Assembly (NCBI GenBank): GCA_035534435.1
Contig: DATLRX010000031.1
Coordinates: 1-50,038 of the forward strand
Length of the DNA stretch: 50,038 bases
From: Palsa-851 sp035534435
GTDB taxonomy: Bacteria; Chloroflexota; Dormibacteria; Aeolococcales; Aeolococcaceae
Direction: 5' to 3'
Position 1 is the stretch's first letter, and each line of letters starts with the position of its first letter. Shown here piece after piece: positions 40,651 to 48,695 of this stretch. Under the pieces are notes generated by a model. It was not told the origin of the DNA. It did no database searches and saw only the letters and a list, made by a program, of their open reading frames with translations. Both the position numbers and the translations under genes were made by a program.

Positions 40651-40670
40651 CGAGCCGGGCTGCCGGCCTG

Positions 40671-41471
40671 CTATCTGCCGCTGAAGTGACGCACGGTGAC
40701 GTCGACGAGCTTGATGGCGATGGCGACGATCGCGCTGGCCACGCTGATGACCAGCACGGGCATCAGCGCACCGGGAGTCGAGTACGTATAGGTTGCGAGC
40801 ACCGCGGTGAAGAACAGCCCGGTGATGGAGACACCGAGCAGGAACACGATCGTCTTGGTCAGCGAGTCGAGCTCCGGTCTGGCGCGCAGCAATACCGCGA
40901 GGCTCGGGGTCAGCGGTTCCGCCGGTGCGAAGTGACGGATCGCCATGACGATCAAGCGGAGCGCCAGGATGGCGACGAAGATGCCGACGATGACGAGGAC
41001 GAGCGGCAACTCCACGCTCGGCGTGCTGTAAGAGAGGGTCGCGAACAAACCGGCGAGAAAGAGCCCGAGCACCACCGCGGCCATCCCGAGCACGCTCAGC
41101 CACGTGATCGCGTCCCAGACGGGGAGGGTGATCGTCGGAAGGGTGAACGTGCGCATCGCCGGCGCCCCCCCGGCGAGCTGTTCGATGTACGCCGGCTGGC
41201 CGCTCAGACCCGAGACACGGGCCTGCATCCCGTAGTACTCGCGCTCGGTGGCCACAGGGCTCGCCGTCGCGAGCAGCCCGGGCTGCGGGCCCGGGAACAA
41301 CCGGCGCTCCTCGGTGCGCCCGTCGGGATAGTTCAGGCGCAGGAGGCCGCACTGCTCGCAGTGCCACGCTCGAATCGGCAGGCCGCCGACGATGGGGCCG
41401 TAATAGGTGACCGTTCGACGAAGGCCCTCAGGCCCGACCGCGCCCTCATAGTGGGCGAACTCGTGGGCCAT
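40671..41471 (-). CDS. Membrane protein with four TM segments and a Cys pair
   Basis: A 266-residue protein from the ATG at 41471; earlier starts are possible within the 107-base gap after ispE. Residues ~1-80 are soluble with a CEQCGLLRLNYPDGR segment that could be half of a zinc ribbon. Four hydrophobic segments follow, in two similar pairs (each ends with a YSTP motif: LSYSTPSVELP and YTYSTPGALMP), suggesting an internal duplication. No function is recognised. It is in the same-strand run ispE - this gene - zwf - glucokinase. Confidence 0.72.
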   Translation of the reverse strand: MAHEFAHYEGAVGPEGLRRTVTYYGPIVGGLPIRAWHCEQCGLLRLNYPDGRTEERRLFPGPQPGLLATASPVATEREYYGMQARVSGLSGQPAYIEQLAGGAPAMRTFTLPTITLPVWDAITWLSVLGMAAVVLGLFLAGLFATLSYSTPSVELPLVLVIVGIFVAILALRLIVMAIRHFAPAEPLTPSLAVLLRARPELDSLTKTIVFLLGVSITGLFFTAVLATYTYSTPGALMPVLVISVASAIVAIAIKLVDVTVRHFSGR

Positions 41472-41578
41472 GACCCCCGTGACCGGCGCAGGGTGGTCGC
41501 ACGTGTCGGGTGTCAGCGGCAAGGCGGAGGGCGCGTCTGCGACAGCCACTGGGAATCGGATTGTAGTGCGGAGGGTGG

Positions 41579-42463
41579 TCAGCCGATCGTGCGGCACGCG
41601 CGAGCGTGGAACCCCGACCTGCGCATCTCGGCCGCGAGCTGATCCGACGCCGCCAGGTCGGCGGCAACTGCAAACAGAGCGCCACCGCTGCCGGTCATGT
41701 GCCATTCGATGCCGGGCACAGTCGCCCGAGCCCGGCGGACCGCCGCGCCGACAGCCGGATCCGCCCGGGATGCGGCGGCTTCCAGTGCGCTTCCCATCAC
41801 GCCGGGCTCGGGGGCCAGATTCGCCGCGAGCAGCTCGGCAAGGCGCGCCGTCCGGCCGTGGTCGCGTATCTCCTCGGGAAGCAGCGCTCCGTACGTTGCC
41901 GCCGTCGAGCTGGGCACCGTCGACACGACGACGACATGGAGGCGCGGCGTGGGCAGTCGCTCGAGCCTGTCCCCACGGCCCCGTGCGCGCTGGGTTCCGA
42001 TGTCCAGGAGCGCGGGGACATCACTGCCGATCCCGAGTGCCGCCGTCGCGAGCTCAGCCGGATCGATCGCGACGCCCATCGCCGCCAGCGCCCCGGCCCC
42101 TGCCCGAAGCACAGCCGCAGCGTCGCCGGAGCCACCCCCCAGACCCGCGCCGTGCGGGACCGCCTTGTCGAGCCAGAGCCGGACGTCCAGCGGGCGCCTC
42201 GCGAGCCCGCTCAGTGCTCGCGCCGCACGCACAGTGAGGTTGGAGTCGTCAGGCGGCACCCCTGCCGCCGCGGGTCCGGTGACCTTCAGGGCGACGGCCC
42301 CCGCCGCCGCGAACGAGAGGCTGACCCCCACAAGGTCATGCCAGTCGATCGGGACGAGGATGCTGTCGATGTCGTGGTATCCGTCATCGCGGCGGCCGAC
42401 AACGCTCAGCGAGAGGTTGAGCTTTGCGTATGCGGGAATGACCCGCGCGGAGAGGTGGGACAC
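41579..42463 (-). CDS. ispE: 4-diphosphocytidyl-2-C-methyl-D-erythritol kinase
   Basis: A 294-residue GHMP kinase of the MEP isoprenoid pathway. It begins VIPAYAKLNLSLSVVGRRDDGYHDIDSILVPI. The ATP-binding loop is PHGAGLGGGSGDAAAVLR, and the C-terminal GHMP motif is HMTGSGGALFAVA. The GTG start at 42463 gives the family length and lies seven bases after TATATC, suggesting a leaderless mRNA; upstream in-frame codons lie across the rpsT promoter and are not used. Confidence 0.92.
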   Translation of the reverse strand: MSHLSARVIPAYAKLNLSLSVVGRRDDGYHDIDSILVPIDWHDLVGVSLSFAAAGAVALKVTGPAAAGVPPDDSNLTVRAARALSGLARRPLDVRLWLDKAVPHGAGLGGGSGDAAAVLRAGAGALAAMGVAIDPAELATAALGIGSDVPALLDIGTQRARGRGDRLERLPTPRLHVVVVSTVPSSTAATYGALLPEEIRDHGRTARLAELLAANLAPEPGVMGSALEAAASRADPAVGAAVRRARATVPGIEWHMTGSGGALFAVAADLAASDQLAAEMRRSGFHARACRTIG

Positions 42464-42470
42464 AGACGCT

Positions 42471-42478
42471 GATATACT
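42471..42478. promoter_or_regulatory. Overlapping divergent -10 boxes for ispE and rpsT
   Basis: GATATACT contains TATACT on the plus strand (42473-42478, toward rpsT) and TATATC on the minus strand (toward ispE, seven bases before its GTG). The two genes may share one melted region and compete for polymerase. The rpsT 5' UTR would be about 75-80 bases. Confidence 0.45.
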
Positions 42479-42559
42479 GCTGCCTTCGTGCGTCCCTGGC
42501 TGGTATGCCGCCCGGGCGGCGCGCCCCAGACCGTGATTGAGTGACGTAGAAGAGCGAGC

Positions 42560-43066
42560 ATGGCCAACTCCCGATCCGCGCGCAAGCGCATCCGGTCCAG
42601 CGAACGCAAACACGTGCGCAACCGCGCCGTGAAGTCCGCTGTCCGCACCAAGGTGATCAAGGCCCGCCACGCGCTCCTCGAGGAGGGCGCCGCGACCGGC
42701 GAAGAGGAGTTGCATGCCGCGATCAAGGCGCTCGACCGCGCGGCCGAGAAGGGCATCCTGCATCGCAACAACGTCCGCCGCCGCAAGTCGCGCCTCGCGT
42801 CGATGGCCGCTCGCCTCGCGAACGTCGCAGAAGGCACCGAAGGAGCGGCGGCTCGCTCCGCCGCGGCCGGCGGTGCCAAGGGGCGCAGCGCCAAGCAGCC
42901 GGCCAGAGCGTCGGCGGCGAAGCCCGCGGCAAAACCGGCCGGCAAAGCCCCCGCGCCCAAAGCGAGCGCCATGAAGGCCAGCACCACGAAGGCCGCCGCG
43001 CCCAAGGCCGCCACGCCGAAGGCCGCCGCTGCCAAGTCACCGGCCAAGGGCAGCAAGACCAAGTAG
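42560..43066 (+). CDS. rpsT: 30S ribosomal protein S20 with long basic C-terminal tail
   Basis: A 168-residue protein. Residues 1-87 are S20: MANSRSARKRIRSSERKHVRNRAVKSAVRTKVIKA and AIKALDRAAEKGILHRNNVRRRKSRLA, the three-helix 16S rRNA binder. Residues ~88-168 are an extra, low-complexity Ala/Lys/Pro tail (KAAAPKAATPKAAAAKSPAK) resembling histone H1-like and HU-type tails. Ordinary S20 has about 85-90 residues. The gene is single and divergent from ispE. Confidence 0.94.
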   Translation: MANSRSARKRIRSSERKHVRNRAVKSAVRTKVIKARHALLEEGAATGEEELHAAIKALDRAAEKGILHRNNVRRRKSRLASMAARLANVAEGTEGAAARSAAAGGAKGRSAKQPARASAAKPAAKPAGKAPAPKASAMKASTTKAAAPKAATPKAAAAKSPAKGSKTK

Positions 43067-43097
43067 GGTCTGGCCCGGTTCCTACATGGGCCGGACC
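43067..43097. terminator. Hairpin between convergent rpsT and holA
   Basis: GGTCTGGCCC (43067-43076) pairs with GGGCCGGACC (43088-43097), ten pairs including one G-T, around an 11-base loop. It lies just after the rpsT stop and reaches into the holA 3' end. No T-run is present, so termination strength is uncertain. Confidence 0.45.
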
Positions 43098-44092
43098 GCT
43101 CGCGCCTCGGTCAGGTCGGCGGCAGCCCGCAGGACGGCGAGGCGCACGCCCTCGGTGTCCGAGATCTCGCCGATCTTGAGCTTGCGATCGGCATCGTGCA
43201 GCGCGCCGAGCCAGCGGGCCGCGGTCGGCGCGGGCACGAGGCGTGCATGCCGCACGAGGCGCTCGATCATCCAATCGGGCTTGCCGATTGCCGAAGCGAG
43301 GCCCGCAGCAGATCCGTGTGTCTGCAGGTACGCCTGGACGACCAGGAGATCTCGAATCTGCCCCGCGAGGATGGCGAGCAGATACGGGCCGGCACGTCCT
43401 TCCGCGAGCAGACGATCGACCGAGTCGGCGCCGCGCGCCGGCGTGGGCCCGAGGAGGTCCCCGAGGGTGTCGTACAGGCCGCTCTCCTCGTCACCGGCCA
43501 CCGCCAGACGGACGTCACGGGCGGAGAGGGGCCGGCCCGCTGCGTAGGCAACGAGCTTGTCGAGCTCTGACGCGATGGTCCCCAGCTCGGGCCCGGCGAC
43601 CCGAACGATGTGCTCCACGGATCCGGATCCGAGCCGGAGGTTGCGCACCGCGATCTCGCCTTCGACCCAGGCGCGAAGCTCGCGACCTTTCTTCGCCGCG
43701 TGGAAGATGATGGCCCCCCGCAATTGCCTGACAGCGGCGAGCACCGGGTTCCTGTCGGGCACCTTGGCGTGCGCGACAAGACAGAGGAGTGTCGTCGGCG
43801 CGCGTTCAGCGAGGATGGCCGCCAGCCGTTCGGGGGGATCGGCGCCACCTCGCTTCGCGGCGCCGGTGAGCTGCGGTGGGTCGCGGACGAGCAGCGCACG
43901 CTCGGGATCGAACAGCGGCATCTCGGCGACGGCGCTGCGCAACCCGTCAAGACGGCCCGGCGCGTCGAACACCTCAACGTCGAGCTGCGGCGGCTTTGCG
44001 CGCTTGCGCCACGCGCGCGCCGCCTGGTCGACGAGGTACCCCTCGTCACCGTGGATGAGGGTGAGCGGGTTCAGCGGAGGTGTCGCGGCCAC
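43082..44092 (-). CDS. holA: DNA polymerase III, delta subunit
   Basis: A 336-residue clamp-loader subunit. The text LNPLTLIHGDEGYLVDQAARAW matches the HolA N-terminus, which follows an AAA+ fold lacking a proper Walker A. DAPGRLDGLRSAVAEMPLFDPERALLVRD, LDKLVAYA and ILAGQIRDLLVVQ are family landmarks. The GTG start at 44092 is preferred because AATACT lies six bases upstream and the length is typical; an in-frame ATG at 44203 would add 37 unlike residues. It converges with rpsT. Confidence 0.9.
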   Translation of the reverse strand: MAATPPLNPLTLIHGDEGYLVDQAARAWRKRAKPPQLDVEVFDAPGRLDGLRSAVAEMPLFDPERALLVRDPPQLTGAAKRGGADPPERLAAILAERAPTTLLCLVAHAKVPDRNPVLAAVRQLRGAIIFHAAKKGRELRAWVEGEIAVRNLRLGSGSVEHIVRVAGPELGTIASELDKLVAYAAGRPLSARDVRLAVAGDEESGLYDTLGDLLGPTPARGADSVDRLLAEGRAGPYLLAILAGQIRDLLVVQAYLQTHGSAAGLASAIGKPDWMIERLVRHARLVPAPTAARWLGALHDADRKLKIGEISDTEGVRLAVLRAAADLTEARAVRPM

Positions 44093-44219
44093 CGAGCCAG
44101 TATTGCAGCCAGCCTCGGTGACGTTCGCGTTGCCCCGAAGCAGCGTCCGTTCACGCCGACCCCGCGTGCGGATGATGGAGCGGGCCGGCCTATGACGCGC
44201 CATCTATCGTCGGATCTGC

Positions 44220-44768
44220 ATGCGCGCGGTTGAGATCGTCTTCGGCCTCGGATGGACGGGATTCTGGGCCTACTGGTTCGTGGCTGCGTTCTCGATGAAG
44301 AGCGGACACGTCCCATGGTCTCGGGGGTTGCCCATCAGGGCGGCGATCGCCGTCATGGTGATCGTCCTGCTCCGCCTGGGGGCATTCCAGCACAACGGTT
44401 TCAATTCGAACTTCTGGCTCGCCGCAGGCGGTCTCGTCCTCTTTGCGGTTGGACTTGGATTCGCCGTCTGGGCACGCCTCCACATAGGGCGCAATTGGGG
44501 CACGCCCATGTCACAGAAGGAGGATCCGCAACTGGTGACAAGCGGCCCCTACCGTATGGTTCGCCATCCCATCTACTCAGGCATCCTCCTGGCCGGCATC
44601 GGCTCGGCCATGGCTCTCACCTGGTCCTGGCTCATCGGCGTGGCCTTGGCGGGGGTGTACTTCGTGTACAGCGCCACCGTCGAGGAGCGATACATGACAT
44701 TGCAGTTCCCCAACGAATACCCGCGGTACAAGCGCTCGACGAAGATGCTGCTGCCCTTCATCTTCTGA
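44220..44768 (+). CDS. Isoprenylcysteine carboxyl methyltransferase-like (ICMT/PEMT) membrane protein
   Basis: A 182-residue protein with about four hydrophobic segments. The C-terminal methyltransferase core is TSGPYRMVRHPIYSGILLAGIGSAM, then VEERYMTLQFPNEYPRYKRSTKMLLPFI; the GPY...RHPxY and E-ER motifs bind SAM and substrate. Bacterial members methylate unknown lipids or small molecules. A TATCGT box lies nine bases upstream of the ATG. Confidence 0.88.
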   Translation: MRAVEIVFGLGWTGFWAYWFVAAFSMKSGHVPWSRGLPIRAAIAVMVIVLLRLGAFQHNGFNSNFWLAAGGLVLFAVGLGFAVWARLHIGRNWGTPMSQKEDPQLVTSGPYRMVRHPIYSGILLAGIGSAMALTWSWLIGVALAGVYFVYSATVEERYMTLQFPNEYPRYKRSTKMLLPFIF

Positions 44769-44790
44769 TGTCCGATGCGGGTGGCCGTAG

Positions 44791-45579
44791 TCACGGCATC
44801 GCCACGAGGCCATCCGGGCCGCCGGCGTACTCGAGATCGCCGTCGACCCCGGTTCGGTCCGTCCGGTATCCGTGCGGGCCGGCAACGCCGGGAGCACCCT
44901 GCGCAAGCGGGACCGCGAGCTCCGACGGCCTGCTGGTGGCAACGAGCACCGGCGAGACCGCGCCCCCCGGCGGCGTGACCACGAGGTCGGCGGCGAGCTG
45001 ATCCCCGAAAACGGCACACAGGTCTTCCTGGTCCGCGGTTCCGGCGTCGCCGAGCACCAGTGCGCGTCCGGTCGGATCGTCGATCACAAGGGCGCACATC
45101 GCTCGCGCCGTGGCGAGCGCAATGAATCCGGCACATCTCCAGGTGGCTCCGCCGAACGACCATGCGCGCCCGTCCGTGTCGAGAACGGTCGCGCCCGCAT
45201 TCGCAAGCGCCGCCACGACAGCGTCGCCACCGGGGGTGAGGCCACCCGGGCTCACCACGGTTCCCACGGTGTAATGACCCGGCAGGGCGGTCAGGCCGTC
45301 CACAGCGGCTTTCTCACCGCCGGTGATGACGACCATGTCGAGGTGGCTCGTCGCCGGCGCCATGACCCGGCCGAGCGCCGCGAGGAGCTGTGCGGGTGAC
45401 GAGCCGCCGTCCACGAGCACCGTGCTCCCGTCCTCCGCGCGCACCAGGACCGCCGTCGACGTTCCCGTGCTGAGAACGGTCACGTGCAGGCGTCCGTCCG
45501 GCCGCGACACGAACGCCCACACGGCGATCGAGGCGATCAACGCGGCAAGCACCGCGGCTGTGACCGCGCGGACGGTCAC
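44791..45579 (-). CDS. ComEC C-terminal MBL-fold domain as a separate protein, metal ligands lost
   Basis: A 262-residue protein with an N-terminal hydrophobic anchor (residues ~5-24) and a domain aligning with the ComEC beta-lactamase-like part: VTVLSTGTSTAVLVRAEDGSTVLVDGG, then LDMVVITGG, then RALVLGDAG. The HxHxDH metal motif expected after the LDMVVI strand is replaced by TGGEKAAVDG, and the HHGS position reads PPGG. Nuclease activity is therefore doubtful. The GTG start overlaps the comEC channel gene stop (GTGA), so a ComEC ancestor seems to have split in two. Confidence 0.78.
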   Translation of the reverse strand: MTVRAVTAAVLAALIASIAVWAFVSRPDGRLHVTVLSTGTSTAVLVRAEDGSTVLVDGGSSPAQLLAALGRVMAPATSHLDMVVITGGEKAAVDGLTALPGHYTVGTVVSPGGLTPGGDAVVAALANAGATVLDTDGRAWSFGGATWRCAGFIALATARAMCALVIDDPTGRALVLGDAGTADQEDLCAVFGDQLAADLVVTPPGGAVSPVLVATSRPSELAVPLAQGAPGVAGPHGYRTDRTGVDGDLEYAGGPDGLVAMP

Positions 45580-47075
45580 GGCCGCAGCGGCTTCGCGTCC
45601 CGCGTCGCCGTCATCAGGACGGCGAACGCCGCGACGGCCCCCGCCGCCTCCGCGACCGACCAGGCGACCGGCCAGCTGCCGATCTGAATGGCGGCGCCGG
45701 GTATGGCGCTGATGACGCGCGCGACCGTGGTCGTCACCGACGTCCCGAGGCTCGCCAGCTGGAGCGGCACCCATCCGAGTCCCGGAACCAGCGCGCTCAA
45801 GGTTGCGCCGAGGCCACCGGCGACGAGCATGAACGGCAACAGCGGCAACACCAGCGCGTTGGCAACCGGACCTCCGAGCGAGATGACACCAAAGGTTCCG
45901 GCCATGACTGGCAGCGTCGCGACCTGCGCCGCCACGGTCAGGGCGAACGGCTCGGCGAACATCCGCGGCCCCGGCACCCTCGCGGCGATCGGGGTCGCGA
46001 GCAGGAGGATGCCGGCGGTGCCGAGGAACGAGAGCTGAAAGCCCGGATCCTCGACCACCGCGGGCGACAGACCGAGCATCACGGCGGCGACGAGCGCGAG
46101 CATCGGTACCGGGTCGGTGCGCCGCCCTCCGGTCGACGCGAGCATTGCCGCGCCTGCCATGAGCGCGCTGCGTACTGCCGCCGGTCCCGCACCGCTGATC
46201 AGCACATACGCGGCAACCACCGGAACCGCGAGCAGCAGGCTGCGACGGCGCGACCACTCGAGGAGGCGGGCGACCGCGCCCAGCAGCCCGACGATCAGGA
46301 CGACCTTCAATCCCGATACCACGACGATATGTATGAGTCCGGCGTCCTGCAGCGGGGCGCGCACGCCGGCGCTCAGCGGTTGGTGGATGCCGAACGCGAT
46401 GCCGAGCAGGAGCGCTGATGCCGGTTCCGGAAGCTCGGCGTCCACCGCTCCGATCAGTCGATCCTGCACCCATACGATCGCGGAGCCGACTGACGGGCCT
46501 GCCGCCGCAATGACGAACACCTGCGGCGACGTGGCTGTGGCCTCGACCCCCTCGCGTTCGAGCGTGTCCGCGGCATTGGCGCCCGGGCGACGATCCAGAC
46601 GGCGCAACCCTGACGCGTCGACCTCCACCTCGTCGCCCGGAGCGAGCTCTGGGATCAACGGTCCACTCACCAGCACCCCGCCGGACACCGCCCGATCCGT
46701 GTCGGCGTCGGACAGGTGCGAGACATCGACGATCGCCGAGGACCCGGCTCCAGGACCCGCACTGCGGACTGTGCCGGTGAGCACCACCGGCCGCGAACCG
46801 AGGTTGCCGTCGACCGTCGCCGGGCCTGTCCCGGCGACGGCAAGCGAGCCACGCAGCACACCGAGCGTGAGCGCCCCGGCCACCGCGACAGGGAAGACAC
46901 AGCGCCTGCCCACCGCCGCCACGGCAAGGAGCGCGCACCCCGCGGCGCCTGCGCCAAGCGACAGCGCCAGCGATGCGGGCACGGAACCCACAAAGCCGGT
47001 ACCGCATCCCACCGCGAAGCCGCCGCAGACCCAGGTCGCGGCACGACCGGCGCGCGAGGCCGCTCGGAGGCTCAC
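45576..47075 (-). CDS. comEC: ComEC/Rec2 DNA-uptake channel (competence domain only)
   Basis: A 499-residue polytopic protein. Three N-terminal hydrophobic segments precede an OB-like domain (about 95-185: VVLTGTVRSAG...PGDEVEVDASGLRRL). The Competence domain follows with LIHIVVVSGLKVVLI and SGAGPAAVRSALMAG, and many TM segments to the end. It should pass single-stranded DNA through the inner membrane. The MBL domain normally at the C-terminus is encoded by the next gene. The GTG start overlaps the comEA stop. SGLH of typical ComEC reads SGLK. Confidence 0.9.
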   Translation of the reverse strand: MSLRAASRAGRAATWVCGGFAVGCGTGFVGSVPASLALSLGAGAAGCALLAVAAVGRRCVFPVAVAGALTLGVLRGSLAVAGTGPATVDGNLGSRPVVLTGTVRSAGPGAGSSAIVDVSHLSDADTDRAVSGGVLVSGPLIPELAPGDEVEVDASGLRRLDRRPGANAADTLEREGVEATATSPQVFVIAAAGPSVGSAIVWVQDRLIGAVDAELPEPASALLLGIAFGIHQPLSAGVRAPLQDAGLIHIVVVSGLKVVLIVGLLGAVARLLEWSRRRSLLLAVPVVAAYVLISGAGPAAVRSALMAGAAMLASTGGRRTDPVPMLALVAAVMLGLSPAVVEDPGFQLSFLGTAGILLLATPIAARVPGPRMFAEPFALTVAAQVATLPVMAGTFGVISLGGPVANALVLPLLPFMLVAGGLGATLSALVPGLGWVPLQLASLGTSVTTTVARVISAIPGAAIQIGSWPVAWSVAEAAGAVAAFAVLMTATRDAKPLRP

Positions 47076-47647
47076 GGCGCAGGTATGACGACGCGGAGGT
47101 AGTGCCCGAGACCGGTGACGGTCGCGGAGTCAACCCCGAGGTCGCCGTGGAGCTGGCTCATCGATGTGAACGGACCCCACTCTTCGCGATACGCGACGAT
47201 CGCGCCGGCGAGACCTTCAGGCATGCCGGGGACCGCGTCGAGCTCATCCTGGGCAGCGGTGTTGATATCGAGCTTCGCCGCCGTGGTCCCGCTCTTCAAG
47301 AACGGCACGTTGATCTGTCGGCCGTCGTGCACGCGCTCGGCCATGTTGGGAAGGTGCCCCGGATCGGCAAGCGTCGTGATCCCGCCGGCGGCTGCCAGCG
47401 CGTCCGCCACCCGAGCATCGGGACTCAGCTCATACAGGCCCGGATGCTCGACGGCACCGCTGACGAAGACCAGGACCGTGGCCGGTGCGGGCGGATCAAC
47501 AGTCTCTCCGGCGGGGATGGGCGCCTGCGCCGCGGTCTGATGCACCACGAGCCACCCGGCGGCTCCCGCCACCACGAGAGACCCGGCGGCCGCCAGCGCC
47601 GTGCGACGAAGACTGACTCCAGGAATCTTGTTTGCGAAGAAAGACAT
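47072..47647 (-). CDS. comEA: ComEA-like DNA-binding competence protein
   Basis: A 191-residue membrane-anchored DNA receptor. A hydrophobic anchor lies at about residues 15-35. An SLBB domain (VLVFVSGAVEHPGLYELSPDARVADALAAAGG) and C-terminal helix-hairpin-helix repeats (DINTAAQDELDAVPGMPEGLAGAIVAYREEWGPF) bind DNA outside the membrane. The ATG at 47647 is chosen because TACACT lies seven bases upstream. The stop overlaps the comEC GTG, so the three genes form one operon. Confidence 0.92.
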   Translation of the reverse strand: MSFFANKIPGVSLRRTALAAAGSLVVAGAAGWLVVHQTAAQAPIPAGETVDPPAPATVLVFVSGAVEHPGLYELSPDARVADALAAAGGITTLADPGHLPNMAERVHDGRQINVPFLKSGTTAAKLDINTAAQDELDAVPGMPEGLAGAIVAYREEWGPFTSMSQLHGDLGVDSATVTGLGHYLRVVIPAP

Positions 47648-47713
47648 ACACAAGAGTGTATGACCGGGCCGACCCTGGACGCAAGCTTCCGGAGGCGAAC
47701 CTGGGGAGCGAGC

Positions 47714-48211
47714 TCAGTACGGGCGGGGCGGCGACGCCGGGAGCCGGTAGCGCAGCTGGCCGTCCTCCCCCACGGTCGTCGCGGCGCCGGCTCGCTCGGC
47801 AAGCCAGCGGACGGCCCGACCCGACACCGGGTCACCAAGGACGCTCAACTCGCGCGCAATCTCCGAGGCCGTCGCCGATCCGAGCTTCCCGATCGTGGCA
47901 AGAACGATGTCCGGCGTCACCGATGCGGGTGTGGCGCGTCCCTTCGGTCCCTTACCGCGACGGCGGCCCTTCGGATGACGCACCGCTGGGGCGGACGCCC
48001 GTTTTGCGGATCGGGCGGGGGTGGCGGCATCGCCGGCGCGCTCGATCAACGCGACCGCTGCGCGGACCTCACGGCGCAATTCGGCGTTGTCGGCCTTCAA
48101 CGCGGCCACCTGACTGACCAGTGCCTCGATGCGCGACACCAGCCGCTCGGCGGCCTGCACGATCGGCGACGCGTTCCCGGAAGCGAGTTCGCGATCGGCA
48201 GCTTCAGGCAT
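47714..48211 (-). CDS. Coiled-coil and winged-helix protein, unknown function
   Basis: A 165-residue protein from the ATG at 48211, after GTGGGGG. Residues ~20-65 are a coiled coil (VQAAERLVSRIEALVSQVAALKADNAELRREVR), followed by a basic linker (HPKGRRRGKGPKGRATP). The C-terminal ~65 residues are a likely winged helix (VLATIGKLGSATASEIARELSVLGDPVSGRAVRWLAERAG) ending in a strand (QLRYRLP). The layout suggests a DNA-binding, dimeric regulator or nucleoid protein. The upstream open frame continues antisense through tRNA-Ala and is not coding. Confidence 0.66.
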   Translation of the reverse strand: MPEAADRELASGNASPIVQAAERLVSRIEALVSQVAALKADNAELRREVRAAVALIERAGDAATPARSAKRASAPAVRHPKGRRRGKGPKGRATPASVTPDIVLATIGKLGSATASEIARELSVLGDPVSGRAVRWLAERAGAATTVGEDGQLRYRLPASPPRPY

Positions 48212-48411
48212 GAGGACCCCCACGTGACGTGCCATCGGCGCAATCGCGGCGATCAATTCGCCACTGCGCCACCCGCCAGCATTGTCCGATACCAGGCGGC
48301 ACGGATGCAATTCCCGTATTTGCGCCGACTGCAATCCCTCCACGCCGGGCCGGCGTCCACCTGCGTCGCGGGCGGTCGCGCCGTCGTCCTCCGGCCGGTA
48401 CCATGTCCGGC

Positions 48412-48487
<76 letters not shown>

Positions 48488-48544
48488 AGGGTTCTCCGCA
48501 GGCGCGCCGGCATCCCCCATCGTGACGAATTCCGAAGCCGTCAT

Positions 48545-48560
48545 TCACCCAACAGGGTGA
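48545..48560 (+). terminator. Weak hairpin after tRNA-Ala
   Basis: TCACCC (48545-48550) pairs with GGGTGA (48555-48560) around AACA, followed by GTTTCT. It may end the tRNA transcript, but the T-run is poor. Confidence 0.4.
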
Positions 48561-48599
48561 GTTTCTGCTCGGTGAACCGCATGGGGTGGATCAACTCGA

Positions 48600-48605
48600 T
48601 ATGAT
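48600..48605 (+). promoter_or_regulatory. -10 box upstream of the substrate-binding protein gene
   Basis: TATGAT is a good -10 hexamer, about 90 bases before the TTG start codon. No matching -35 is obvious. Confidence 0.4.
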
Positions 48606-48695
48606 CCGGCGCACGTCTCGTTTTCTGAGGCGTGGTCCGGGACGACGAAACCTGGGCCAGGGCGGCATCAGCCATATAAACGGGAGGATCAGCAC

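Noticed and set aside
40651..41367. A long N-terminal extension of zwf
   Set aside because: It is the membrane-protein gene read in another frame; the G6PD domain starts at 40650.
45580..47133. MBL-domain frame continuing through comEC as one 780-codon gene
   Set aside because: Upstream of 45579 that frame is Arg/Gly-rich shadow sequence. ComEC is in another frame with clear TM and Competence motifs.
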